54,664 bases of DNA from Nitrospira sp. (GTDB taxonomy: Bacteria; Nitrospirota; Nitrospiria; Nitrospirales; Nitrospiraceae). Below the pieces are notes generated by a model, which saw nothing but the letters and a program-made list of their open reading frames with translations, was not told where the DNA came from and did no database searches. The stretch's first letter is position 1, and each line of letters starts with the position of its first letter. The position numbers and the translations under genes were made by a program. Below, in pieces: positions 8,920 to 16,793 of the stretch. The stretch is from assembly GCA_019636835.1 (NCBI GenBank), contig JAHBWU010000018.1, positions 1-54,664 on the forward strand, written 5' to 3'.

Positions 8920-9213
8920 CTATGCGGCCAGCTTGACTGCCACAGTCAGACCGGCCTTGGCGCAGAGGCCCACCAGGTAATCAAGAGAGAGCTTGTCCAC
9001 CTTGTTGCGCGCGATTTCGGAGATGCGCGGTTGAACCACACCAAGGCGTTTGGCCGTCTGTGCCTGGGTCAATCCTTCGCGGGTCATCCACTTGCGCAGT
9101 GCCTCCGCAATCTCGCAGCGCAGCAGCATAACGGCTGCCTCGTGTGGAGGAAATCCCAAATCAAGAAACACATTGCCGCTGCCTCGTGTGATGCGTACGC
9201 GTGCTCTTTTCAT
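8920..9213 (-). CDS. HigA-type antitoxin, XRE-family helix-turn-helix protein
   Basis: DNA-binding antitoxin of a type II toxin-antitoxin pair. The helix-turn-helix is at about residues 45-75: LTQAQTAKRLGVVQPRISEI. The 97-residue protein overlaps the stop of the upstream toxin gene by 4 bases (ATGA), so translation is coupled. Toxin-first order is typical of higBA loci. It probably binds the toxin and represses the pair through the dyad at 9545-9560. Confidence 0.88.
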   Translation of the reverse strand: MKRARVRITRGSGNVFLDLGFPPHEAAVMLLRCEIAEALRKWMTREGLTQAQTAKRLGVVQPRISEIARNKVDKLSLDYLVGLCAKAGLTVAVKLAA

Positions 9214-9533
9214 AACTCCTCCGCGATGAGCTTGTAGCGTCTCGCTGCCAGATCTATGTCCGCCTTCGTGGTCTCTCGTGTCTTCTTCCGGAAAGCATGC
9301 AGTACGTAGACCGCGTCATCGAACTTTGCCACGTAGATCACGCGGAATGCACCGCCTTCGTCCCGCACACGGATTTCGTAAGCCCCGGCTCCGACGCCAG
9401 GCATCGACTTGAAGTCCGACGGGTTGCGCCCGACTTGCACCATGAATAGCTCGTGTCCTGCGCGTCGCCGTGCTGCTTCCGGGAAGTGAGCCAAATCTTT
9501 GCGAGCCGTGCCGACGAAGTACGCGGCCTTCAT
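9210..9533 (-). CDS. HigB/Gp49-type toxin of the RelE superfamily
   Basis: Likely ribosome-dependent mRNA interferase of the phage Gp49-like/HigB-2 family. Visible family signature: the core strand segment YEIRVRDEGGAFRVIYVA and the C-terminal LHAFRKKTRETTKADI. The length, 107 residues, is normal. It is the first gene of the pair and begins with an ATG. The toxin looks intact. Activity is inferred from the family. Confidence 0.88.
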   Translation of the reverse strand: MKAAYFVGTARKDLAHFPEAARRRAGHELFMVQVGRNPSDFKSMPGVGAGAYEIRVRDEGGAFRVIYVAKFDDAVYVLHAFRKKTRETTKADIDLAARRYKLIAEEL

Positions 9534-9544
9534 GTGAGATAATT

Positions 9545-9560
9545 ATACGAATAGTCGTAT
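9545..9560. promoter_or_regulatory. Operator-like dyad upstream of higBA
   Basis: ATACGA-ATAG-TCGTAT, with perfect 6-bp arms, lies 12 bases before the toxin start. This is where autoregulating antitoxins usually bind. Confidence 0.55.
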
Positions 9561-9579
9561 GACGATGCAAGAGGAGTTG

Positions 9580-10188
9580 TTATGACCGTGGCTTTTCGTA
9601 TCCCTCCGAGATCAACGTCTCCGCCACATTTTGTTCGTTCACAAACACATCGGCCAGGAGACGATTGTAGACATCCCGGCCATGGGGCACGATGCGGATC
9701 GGGCCGTTGCGCAACAACTCTTCCAACCGCCGCTTGGCTGCCGGACCGTCGAATTCACTGAGTTCTGGCGTGTCGATGCCACGAAGTCTGATGCGCTCGC
9801 CTCCGACACGAATGGTATCTCCATCGACGGCGCGTACTTGCAGATTGCTGTGCACTTTCAGCTCGTGCCTCGACCTGGTTCGAAGAGTGGAGAGCCGAGA
9901 CTGCTTGTGTGCGGGCCCTAGTTTGTACCGTCCTTTGGGATAGCGTTGTGGTCGGCTGTCCGGTGGACGTTTGTGTCGTGGTTGTTTGTATGTTGGCAGG
10001 CGATCCGAGTCTTGCTCATTCGGCGACGGATACCAGCAGAGATCACATTGCTGATTGAGAGTGGACCCGAGGGTGGATTTCTGCAGAGGCTCTCCCGAGG
10101 CATCGGGTGGTGACGGGATTAGCCAAAGCCAACTCATGAACAACCAGGCTGTAATGGTTCTTGGACGTGGACTCATGGCTTGTCGCAT
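9580..10188 (-). CDS. Exported thermonuclease-like protein (SNase domain)
   Basis: Staphylococcal-nuclease-like phosphodiesterase. The SNase domain occupies about residues 110-200 and shows VDGDTIRV, IRLRGIDTPE (Arg and Glu of the active site) and GRDVYNRLLADVF (second Arg). The N-terminus has a hydrophobic stretch (TITAWLFMSWLWLIP) fitting a signal peptide, so export is likely. Between them is a basic low-complexity linker of about 70 residues rich in Pro, Lys and Arg. Two starts are possible (Met1 at 10188 or Met5 at 10176); neither has a strong ribosome site. Confidence 0.82.
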   Translation of the reverse strand: MRQAMSPRPRTITAWLFMSWLWLIPSPPDASGEPLQKSTLGSTLNQQCDLCWYPSPNEQDSDRLPTYKQPRHKRPPDSRPQRYPKGRYKLGPAHKQSRLSTLRTRSRHELKVHSNLQVRAVDGDTIRVGGERIRLRGIDTPELSEFDGPAAKRRLEELLRNGPIRIVPHGRDVYNRLLADVFVNEQNVAETLISEGYEKPRS

Positions 10189-10331
10189 ACGCAGGTGTCG
10201 TGCCAGATTCGATCAATTGACAATGCGCAAAACGGCATGCTGGAATGGCTGCGTGGGTGCGTTCAAGTAATGCGTAGGTTCCGCTTACTGAAATTCCGAG
10301 AAATTGCATGCATAATGGAGGATAAAAAGTC

Positions 10332-10562
10332 ATGGATATGATGGGACGTGTGGGGCTGATTGAAATCCCTGTCTTGATTGCCCCCGATCAAAAGGCCTGG
10401 ATGGATCGCATGATTAAAGAGGGGAAAATCGCCATTCCACCCGGCGGAACGTTGGAAAAAGGGTCGCTCTATTCCATGTTTATCCGCATGCTGCTTCACA
10501 ACGCGATGGAAGAACAGAAGCGGCAGGAGGCTTTAGAGGCAGAAGACGAGGACGACGAATAG
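10332..10562 (+). CDS. Small acidic-tailed protein, unknown function
   Basis: 76 residues, starting at an ATG with a clear GGAGG site. The N-terminal half is mixed, with IEIPVLIAPDQKAWMDRMI; the C-terminal part is helical and ends in a very acidic tail (EALEAEDEDDE). I do not recognise a family with known function. Its stop codon TAG is made by the last T of the gene plus the first two bases of a dispersed repeat. Confidence 0.65.
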   Translation: MDMMGRVGLIEIPVLIAPDQKAWMDRMIKEGKIAIPPGGTLEKGSLYSMFIRMLLHNAMEEQKRQEALEAEDEDDE

Positions 10563-10672
10563 CAGGCTGATGAAAACGGTCGCCAGCTTTGTTCTCACAT
10601 CTCTCAAGGCCTCAACGTACTAGGAAGTACGCCTCAGCCTTTCGTTCGTTGCGGCCTCGCTGGACAACCGTT
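10561..10672 (+). repeat. Dispersed intergenic repeat, copy A
   Basis: Begins AGCAGGCTG and is similar over roughly 110 bases to 12601-12715. Shared blocks include AGCAGGCTGNTGAAAA, CCAGCTTYGTTCTCACATC and a CGCCTCA...TCG...GCGG segment. Both copies start exactly at a stop codon of an upstream small gene. Confidence 0.65.
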
Positions 10673-10727
10673 TTGATCTGCCTGCGATTGCAACATATCT
10701 ATGAACCGCGAACAATCCTTGGTCGCT

Positions 10728-10764
10728 GTATCTAAACTGATACCATTCGTATCGTGCAGGATAC
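10728..10764. promoter_or_regulatory. Tandem palindrome GTATC-N6-GATAC, locus 3
   Basis: GTATC-TAAACT-GATAC at 10728-10743 and GTATC-GTGCAG-GATAC at 10749-10764; both are exact, spaced 21 bp. It sits between convergent genes, 28 bp past the hemL stop, so no obvious target is adjacent. The nearest leftward gene whose upstream side it faces is the SNase-like nuclease, with the small gene at 10332 in between. Confidence 0.6.
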
Positions 10765-10791
10765 AGAATACCCGCGTCTCCAAGGATGGCT

Positions 10792-12075
10792 TTAGAGTTT
10801 TTTGAAGGCAGTGTGCGCGGCGCGGATGGTCTTCTCGATGTCCTGTGTGCTGTGGGCAGTGGAGAGGAAGGCGGCCTCGAACTGAGACGGCGCGAGATAG
10901 ACGCCCTGCTCCAACATGTGGTGAAAAAACTGACCGTATCGCTTCGTATCGGATTGTTTCGCCGTATTCCAATCCACAACAGGACCTGGGGTAAAGAAGG
11001 TCGTTAACATCGATCCAACACGTGTTTGTGTCACGGGAATACCGGCCTTTTTTGCAGCCTCACCGATCCCCTTGGCGAGAGCAGCCGATCGCGCTTCAAG
11101 TTTTTTGTAAACGCCCTTCACCCGCAACTGCTTGAGGGTTGCCAATCCCGCTGAGACTGCCAGCGGATTACCGGAGAGAGTACCGGCCTGATAAACCGGG
11201 CCAACCGGGGCGATGAGATCCATGATCTCTTTCCGTCCGCCGTAAGCACCGACCGGCAATCCGCCACCGATGATCTTCCCGAGAACTGTGAGGTCCGGTG
11301 TGATCCCATAGAGTGCCTGCGCCCCTCCATAACCGACACGGAACCCCGCGATGACCTCGTCAAAAATCAATAGGATGCTGTGATCGTTGGTCAGCTGCCG
11401 CAGTGCCGCTAGGAAGTCGGGTGCAGGAGGGACGACCCCCATATTCCCTGCGATTGGCTCGACGATGATGCAGGCAAGCCGATCCCGGTTGGCTTTGATC
11501 AGCTGCTGAACCGTCCGAATATCATTATAGGGAACGGTCAGGGTATGTTTGGCAAAGTCTTCCGGCACGCCCGGTGAATCCGGAATTCCCAAGGTAGCCA
11601 GACCTGACCCGGCCTTTGCCAATAGATAATCGCCGTGGCCATGATAACAGCCCTCGAATTTCATGACGCCGGTCCGCTTGGTGAATCCGCGCGCCACGCG
11701 GATCGCGCTCATCACGGCTTCGGTGCCGGAGCTGACGAGCCGGATCTTTTCCATGGAAGGGAAGGCGTTCCGTATTTCCCGAGCCAGTGATACCTCCGAC
11801 TCAGTCGGCGCTCCGTAACTCGTGCCTCGCCCAGCCGCGCTCTTGATCGCGGTGATCACTGCGGAAGGGGCGTGGCCTAAAATCATCGGTCCCCACGACA
11901 GCACGTAGTCAATATAAACATTGCGGTCCACGTCATAGAGCCGCGACCCTTTCGCTCGTGCAATAAAGCGCGGTTGCCCGCCGACCGAGCGGAAGGCCCG
12001 GACAGGGCTGTTGACGCCACCGGGTATGAGTTGTTGAGCCTCAGTGAAGAGCTTGGCAGAGCGGGATGTTCTCAT
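10792..12075 (-). CDS. hemL: Glutamate-1-semialdehyde 2,1-aminomutase
   Basis: PLP enzyme that converts glutamate-1-semialdehyde to 5-aminolevulinate, the last step of the C5 route to tetrapyrroles; cytoplasmic homodimer. Family hallmarks are present: [12 protein letters not shown] at the N-terminus, GCYHGHGD, the [10 protein letters not shown] segment, [10 protein letters not shown] with the PLP-binding Asp, and the lysine in [16 protein letters not shown]. Downstream GTLSGNP is also conserved. The ATG at 12075 matches the usual family N-terminus; an in-frame GTG lies 7 codons upstream. Full length, 427 residues. Needed here for haem and sirohaem supply. Confidence 0.96.
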   Translation of the reverse strand: MRTSRSAKLFTEAQQLIPGGVNSPVRAFRSVGGQPRFIARAKGSRLYDVDRNVYIDYVLSWGPMILGHAPSAVITAIKSAAGRGTSYGAPTESEVSLAREIRNAFPSMEKIRLVSSGTEAVMSAIRVARGFTKRTGVMKFEGCYHGHGDYLLAKAGSGLATLGIPDSPGVPEDFAKHTLTVPYNDIRTVQQLIKANRDRLACIIVEPIAGNMGVVPPAPDFLAALRQLTNDHSILLIFDEVIAGFRVGYGGAQALYGITPDLTVLGKIIGGGLPVGAYGGRKEIMDLIAPVGPVYQAGTLSGNPLAVSAGLATLKQLRVKGVYKKLEARSAALAKGIGEAAKKAGIPVTQTRVGSMLTTFFTPGPVVDWNTAKQSDTKRYGQFFHHMLEQGVYLAPSQFEAAFLSTAHSTQDIEKTIRAAHTAFKKL

Positions 12076-12326
12076 AACGGGGGCGCACCCTATCACGCAG
12101 GGCGAGAGTCGGTCAAGAAATCCATTGTGTGTAATCTGGTCGTAGGAGCGTCATGGGCGGCCAAAAAATGTCCTAAGAGATAGAGTTCTGTCGATTCAGA
12201 TACGGCGACGAATTCTAAGTCCGACTGGAAATTGAAGTTCTCTTTGTTTTTGTCCCGGTCGTTTTTTGGTCTGACGGCGCGATTCTTGCTGAGCTGATAA
12301 GTCGATTGCCGGAAAGCGAGACGAAT

Positions 12327-12602
12327 ATGCAAGTCATCTGTTCATGGTGCCGTGGAGAAGGTCGTGTCGGCCTCGTTGGAGAAAAGGCTCCCCTCGAAGA
12401 CCGCCGAGAGACGCATAGTATTTGTATCGAGCATGAGAAGGCGGTGCGATCTCGATGGACTGTGTATCGCGGGAGTATCGATTCATGCCGAACGTCCGGC
12501 GAGAGAGCAAGGGATCAGTCTTCGTGTATTCGCCGCGTGGTGCGATCGGTCGTGCGGTTCTATGTCGGCTTGAGAGATTTTACCTCAAAGATTCGCGTCT
12601 AG
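12327..12602 (+). CDS. Small CxxC protein, unknown function
   Basis: About 91 residues. The N-terminal half (MQVICSWCRGEG, then LVGEKAPLEDRRETHSIC) has a CxxC pair and a third Cys followed by a His, like a small zinc-binding module; I recall similar short proteins in Nitrospira. The C-terminal half is Arg- and Ser-rich and less convincing, so the native gene may be shorter and the rest read-through. The stop TAG is formed at the junction with dispersed repeat copy B. Confidence 0.6.
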   Translation: MQVICSWCRGEGRVGLVGEKAPLEDRRETHSICIEHEKAVRSRWTVYRGSIDSCRTSGERARDQSSCIRRVVRSVVRFYVGLRDFTSKIRV

Positions 12603-12715
12603 CAGGCTGTTGAAAAAGTTTTCCAGCTTCGTTCTCACATCCCTCTTTATTCATTGCGCCGTGCGCCTCATTATCCTTCGCGTCGCGGACCTCCTCGCCG
12701 GTGTGACCTGTCCAG
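12601..12715 (+). repeat. Dispersed intergenic repeat, copy B
   Basis: Second copy of the AGCAGGCTG repeat (see 10561). It begins at the stop codon of the small CxxC gene and ends shortly before the barstar-like gene, which is convergent to it. Confidence 0.65.
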
Positions 12716-12732
12716 GCCCGTCGTAGAAGATT

Positions 12733-13281
12733 TTATTTTCTGGACCGCTTGGCTGAACGTTTCAGGCTGGGTTTCGTCTTGGGTGTCTTCGAAGCGGTAG
12801 AGGAGAATTCCTCCAGCTCCCAGTGCTTCCGCTTCGATTTGTCCTGCTCGGTAATTATAAACACGACGTGGAATGGGGCGCGCCGACCGTCGGCAGTCTG
12901 TCCCTTGCTCCAGGCTTCGCCGGCGTCGTCGAGGACTTCCAGCAGTGTGTCGTACTCTTCTTCGTCCTCTGGAAGCACGGCTTGTGTGTCGGTAATGAGT
13001 AAGATGTACCCTTTGGCCGGGAGCCACTCCAAGTCAGCCAGACACTCTTCAAGCGCGTCCCAGTTGTGTCCGAAGTAATCCGGGAAGGCGAGTGCCCGCG
13101 CGAATTCACTGAAGAGATTCGATGGAGTTCGGCATTTCTTCCCCTGAATGGTGCGCACGGCATATCCCGGCGGCGTTTTCATCAACGTCGAGGGTGAAGT
13201 CCCTGGAGGGACGACAAGAAGAGCCGACCAAGGAGGTGTCGCGTTGCACAGATGAGTCTGTAAGGTAGAGTTTCCCGCCAT
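12733..13281 (-). CDS. Barstar-like ribonuclease inhibitor
   Basis: Cytoplasmic inhibitor of the barstar family. The barstar domain spans about residues 35-125, with the signature FPDYFGHNWDALEECLADLEWLP. A lysine-rich C-terminal tail of about 30 residues (KTPKTKPSLKRSAKRSRK) is extra to classic barstar. It follows the RNase gene by 26 bp on the same strand. In Bacillus, barstar protects the producer from its own secreted barnase; the same role is likely here. No strong ribosome site precedes the ATG. Confidence 0.88.
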   Translation of the reverse strand: MAGNSTLQTHLCNATPPWSALLVVPPGTSPSTLMKTPPGYAVRTIQGKKCRTPSNLFSEFARALAFPDYFGHNWDALEECLADLEWLPAKGYILLITDTQAVLPEDEEEYDTLLEVLDDAGEAWSKGQTADGRRAPFHVVFIITEQDKSKRKHWELEEFSSTASKTPKTKPSLKRSAKRSRK

Positions 13282-13307
13282 AGAGACGTTCGCCTATTGG
13301 ACGTTCG

Positions 13308-13736
13308 TTAGTTAAGAGGAACAAACGTTCGGTAGTGGTCTCCGGTATAGTAGGCTTTCCCGGTTCGCTGCTCGATAACGATTCGCTCGGCATCGCGCCT
13401 GCGGCCTCGAATCTTTGGATTGACATCATACTCCCGATAGTAGCCTCGTGGAAGACGTCGCTCTCGGTTTTGGAAGTTCCGGCCTCCGACGTAGCCCGGG
13501 AGCGGTACCCCATCGCGCTCTTCGAGTTGTTTGAGAAGATCGTAGGCTTTTCGGGGAGGTGTTGTGAGCGAATCCGGCGACTCGATTCGATCCGGCGAGT
13601 TGACCATGCTGTCGGCATTCAGAAGTCCGTCGTCATGATCGGCAGCGGCGATGGAGACCGAGGATGTCAGGCTGAACGCGCACAGTAGGATGAGAAGACT
13701 GATGAGTCGAATCCGTCTCCATCGAAGCGTGAACAC
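13308..13736 (-). CDS. Secreted barnase-type ribonuclease
   Basis: Extracellular guanyl-preferring RNase of the N1/T1/barnase superfamily. With the GTG start at 13736 (AAGGAAG upstream) the protein has 142 residues and a clean signal peptide (LISLLILLCAFSL, then SIAAAD). An in-frame TTG lies 11 codons further up. The C-terminal 65 residues match the family: NFQNRERRLP, GYYREYDV with the catalytic-base Glu E102, AERIV with Arg R118 and GDHYRTF with the catalytic His H134. All catalytic residues are intact. The inhibitor gene follows directly. Possible uses are nutrient scavenging or interbacterial antagonism. Confidence 0.9.
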   Translation of the reverse strand: MFTLRWRRIRLISLLILLCAFSLTSSVSIAAADHDDGLLNADSMVNSPDRIESPDSLTTPPRKAYDLLKQLEERDGVPLPGYVGGRNFQNRERRLPRGYYREYDVNPKIRGRRRDAERIVIEQRTGKAYYTGDHYRTFVPLN

Positions 13737-13969
13737 AGGCTCTTCTTCCTTGGCAAGATTGACGCGCAAGGCGACCGTAGCATTCTCTTTTTAAGAAGGT
13801 CAAACAATGCAGGTGTCATCATCACCTCGTTACCTGGATGTCTCTAGTCCCGTTTGCTAGAATGAGGCGGCTGAAGTATACATCTGAAGAACGCAGGTGC
13901 CGGATGTGGGTCCGTGGGTTATCGTGTGGGACCTTATGCGTTGCGTGTGAGATCCATCCGGTTAGACGC

Positions 13970-14533
13970 GTGAATCCTTTGCCCAGATTTCTCGTCCATT
14001 ATCTTGTCGCTCTGGCTGTTCTCACTTTGGCTGTCCCTTCAAATGCTCAACTGAGTCCAAGCGGTTCGATGAGGCGATCTCCGGTGGAAGTCGTGAAGCG
14101 GTATGTTCTTTTGGACCAGAAGGGGGCTCGTTTAGACGCTCCGTCATTCGACACCGTGACCCCCTATATTGATTGGAGAGAAGAACCTGCATGGCGCCGT
14201 GTCGTTGTCGTTCAGAAAACAATCGTCCCGGAGGACTATCGAAAATGGGAGATCCTCAATAATCTGGAAGTGGTCATCCCGGTCACATTTCACGTGCGAG
14301 GCGCGGTCTATCTGGAAACCGCCACCTTCGTGCCCGAGGAAACGACGGAAGAGGTTCGTTTTCACGTGAAGGTTGTGGGGAACTTCTGGCGCATCGTTTC
14401 CCCGGTCATTCCGCCGCACGTCGGACTGAAACGGATGGTGAGCTTCGCGCGAGAAGCGGAAGTCCATGAACAGGATGAAACTCAACGCATCGTGCTCGCC
14501 GTTCTCGTTGACTCACTGCGAAAGGTTGAGTAA
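13970..14533 (+). CDS. Exported protein of unknown function
   Basis: With the GTG start at 13970, the product begins MNPLPRFLVHYLVALAVLTLAVPSNAQ, shown here as three features: short basic start, hydrophobic core, and an SNA-Q cleavage site. An ATG at 13838 is in frame but would bury this signal. The mature part (about 160 residues) is rich in beta-type sequence and I recognise no family. Its TAA overlaps the gph ATG by one base, so it is the first gene of a coupled run that includes gph and two M16 peptidases. A periplasmic or outer-envelope role is likely. Confidence 0.7.
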   Translation: MNPLPRFLVHYLVALAVLTLAVPSNAQLSPSGSMRRSPVEVVKRYVLLDQKGARLDAPSFDTVTPYIDWREEPAWRRVVVVQKTIVPEDYRKWEILNNLEVVIPVTFHVRGAVYLETATFVPEETTEEVRFHVKVVGNFWRIVSPVIPPHVGLKRMVSFAREAEVHEQDETQRIVLAVLVDSLRKVE

Positions 14534-15180
14534 TGGCTAAAATCCCTGTGGATTTGATGATTTTTGACTTGGACGGTACGCTGATCGAGTCGAAGTGGGA
14601 TATCGCCCGATCCGTCAACTTCACCCTTACCGAACTAGGATTGCCCGAACGCCCCATTGAAGAAATTTTCGGTTTTGTCGGGGACGGCGTCAAGCGGCTG
14701 CTGCGTCTTGCAGTCGGGGAGGGCAATCAGACCAGATTCGAAGAAGCGTTGAAAATCTTTCGAGGCCATTATCTCGAACATTGCTTGGACCGGACAAGCT
14801 TCTACCCTGGTATTGAGCCGATGCTGAAACATTTCGCTCACAAAGACAAGGTGATTGCGACCAACAAGTCGATCGAATACACCCGCGTGATTCTGAACGG
14901 TTTGGGCCCGCAACATTTCCGGTACATGGTCGGCGGAGACAACGGGTTTGGGCTCAAGCCGGAACCGGGGATGTTATTACACATCATGGAAAAAGTAGGT
15001 GCGCCGAAAGAACGGACGGTCTTGGTCGGGGACAGCACGAATGATATCAACGGAGGGCATAACGCCGGCATTCGTGTCTGTGCCGTCGGGTATGGCATGG
15101 GAAATCGAGCGAAGATGGAAGCTTGTCAGCCCGATTGGTTTATCGAAAAGCCTGAACAACTCATGGAGATATTCGAATGA
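14533..15180 (+). CDS. gph: Phosphoglycolate phosphatase-like HAD hydrolase
   Basis: HAD-superfamily phosphatase, probably removing phosphate from 2-phosphoglycolate. Motif I FDLDGTLIES (nucleophile Asp at residue 10) is followed by the alpha-helical cap, motif II ATNKS, the Lys of motif III in LKPEPGML and motif IV GDSTNDINGG. The 215-residue length fits. It overlaps both neighbours (1 base upstream, 4 bases downstream), so the genes are translationally coupled. Other HAD substrates are possible. Confidence 0.85.
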   Translation: MAKIPVDLMIFDLDGTLIESKWDIARSVNFTLTELGLPERPIEEIFGFVGDGVKRLLRLAVGEGNQTRFEEALKIFRGHYLEHCLDRTSFYPGIEPMLKHFAHKDKVIATNKSIEYTRVILNGLGPQHFRYMVGGDNGFGLKPEPGMLLHIMEKVGAPKERTVLVGDSTNDINGGHNAGIRVCAVGYGMGNRAKMEACQPDWFIEKPEQLMEIFE

Positions 15181-16793
15181 AATTTAGATTAAGGCAGAGG
15201 TTTAAATTGAACGACGATCTTGTCCGCAGGCGAAATAACATCCTGATTTCTTGTTTGGGCGTCATCCTGAGTCTTAATCTCAACGTGGCCCCGCTTCTTG
15301 CTGGGTCGTCGAATCTTGCCGAGCGCGTGATCGAACATCGGTTGGCCAATGGGCTGACCGTTCTCATGGTCGAACGGCATCAGACGCCTGTGGTCTCCAT
15401 CAACATCACATTCGCAGTGGGCGGCATCAATGAACAGGTCGGCCAAACCGGTCTCGCGCATCTCTATGAGCATATGGCTTTTAAGGGTACGCGGTTGGTC
15501 GGCACGGCAAACTATGAGAAAGAAAAACCGATTTTGGACGAACTCGCGCTGGTTGGGAGCGAGCTCGACCGGCAGGAGCGGAATGTGGCCGCCAAAGGAA
15601 GCGTGGCAACGGCTGACGAGCAGGCGGCGGTTGAATCGCTTCAGAAGCGTCTCTTGGATCTACAAGCTCAGGCCTCGCGTTACGTGGTCGGGAATGAGAT
15701 GGCTCTGTTGTACCAGCGGCACGGCGGGGTGGGACTCAATGCATCGACAGGCAAAGACGTAACGCGGTACATGATCAGTTTGCCGTCCAATCGGTTGCCG
15801 TTATGGGCGGCGATCGAGTCGGATCGAATGGCCAACCCTGTGTTGCGCGAGTTCTACAAGGAACGCGGTGTTGTGATGGAAGAACGGCGCTTGCGCAACG
15901 ACGACAGCCCGAACGGCCTGCTGTTCGAAACCTTCACGTCAACTGCATTCCGGGCCCATGGCTATGGGATTCCGACGATCGGATGGGGGTCCGATATTTT
16001 GTCATTGACACCGGCCGATACGGAAGCCTTCTTCAAGACCCATTATGGTCCGAATCGTGCCACGATCGCTCTGGTCGGTGACATCAATCCGAAGGAAACG
16101 ATCGCCTTGATCGAACGGACGTTCGGGAAGATTCCGGCCGCGCCGCCGCCGCCGCCTTTGGTGACGGTCGAGCCGGAGCAACGGGGCGAGCGACGAGTCG
16201 AGGTGGAGTTTGATGCCGAGCCGGCTATTGTCATCGGGTACCACAAGCCGGCCTTGGGGCATCCTGATGACGATGTGTTTGACGTGATCGATGCGGTGCT
16301 GAGCGACGGCCTCACGTCTCGCTTGCATCAGACGTTGGTACGGGAGAAACGCCTGGCTGCCTCAGTCGGGTCGGATGCGAATCATCCGGGAGTGCGGGCG
16401 CCGAACCTCTTCATTTTCACAGCTACGCCGTTGGCGCCTCATACGACGGCGGAAGTAGAAGCCGCCATTTATGAGGAGATCGAGCGGCTGAAGCGTGAAC
16501 CGGTCTCTCCCAAGGAGCTGGAGAAGGTGCTGAATAATTTAGATGCCGATTTGGTGCGAGGTCTGCGATCGAACAGCGGACTGGCTTCCCAACTGTCCTT
16601 GTATCAGGCGGTGGCAGGCGATTGGCGCTACATCCTGACATCACACGACAAGGTTGCCGCGGTCACGGCTGAAGATATACAACGAGTGGCGAGACAGTAC
16701 TTTACCAAGTCGAATCGGACCGTTGCGGTCTTGGTAAAGAAGGGTACGGATAAAACCGTTGCAGCTATGCCGGTCGGCGAGGTGAAGCCATGA
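15177..16793 (+). CDS. M16 zinc peptidase, catalytic subunit
   Basis: Periplasmic pitrilysin/PqqL-like peptidase. After a signal peptide (about residues 22-42), the inverted zinc motif HxxEH appears as HLYEHMAFKGT near residue 95, and the downstream third ligand is in AIESDRM. An insertion rich in Glu and Gln of about 60 residues, probably coiled, sits between them. A second M16 domain begins near residue 215. The gene overlaps gph (ATGA) and the next M16 gene by 4 bases. In this two-gene arrangement one subunit is active and the other is not, and both form a heterodimer. Confidence 0.92.
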   Translation: MKFRLRQRFKLNDDLVRRRNNILISCLGVILSLNLNVAPLLAGSSNLAERVIEHRLANGLTVLMVERHQTPVVSINITFAVGGINEQVGQTGLAHLYEHMAFKGTRLVGTANYEKEKPILDELALVGSELDRQERNVAAKGSVATADEQAAVESLQKRLLDLQAQASRYVVGNEMALLYQRHGGVGLNASTGKDVTRYMISLPSNRLPLWAAIESDRMANPVLREFYKERGVVMEERRLRNDDSPNGLLFETFTSTAFRAHGYGIPTIGWGSDILSLTPADTEAFFKTHYGPNRATIALVGDINPKETIALIERTFGKIPAAPPPPPLVTVEPEQRGERRVEVEFDAEPAIVIGYHKPALGHPDDDVFDVIDAVLSDGLTSRLHQTLVREKRLAASVGSDANHPGVRAPNLFIFTATPLAPHTTAEVEAAIYEEIERLKREPVSPKELEKVLNNLDADLVRGLRSNSGLASQLSLYQAVAGDWRYILTSHDKVAAVTAEDIQRVARQYFTKSNRTVAVLVKKGTDKTVAAMPVGEVKP

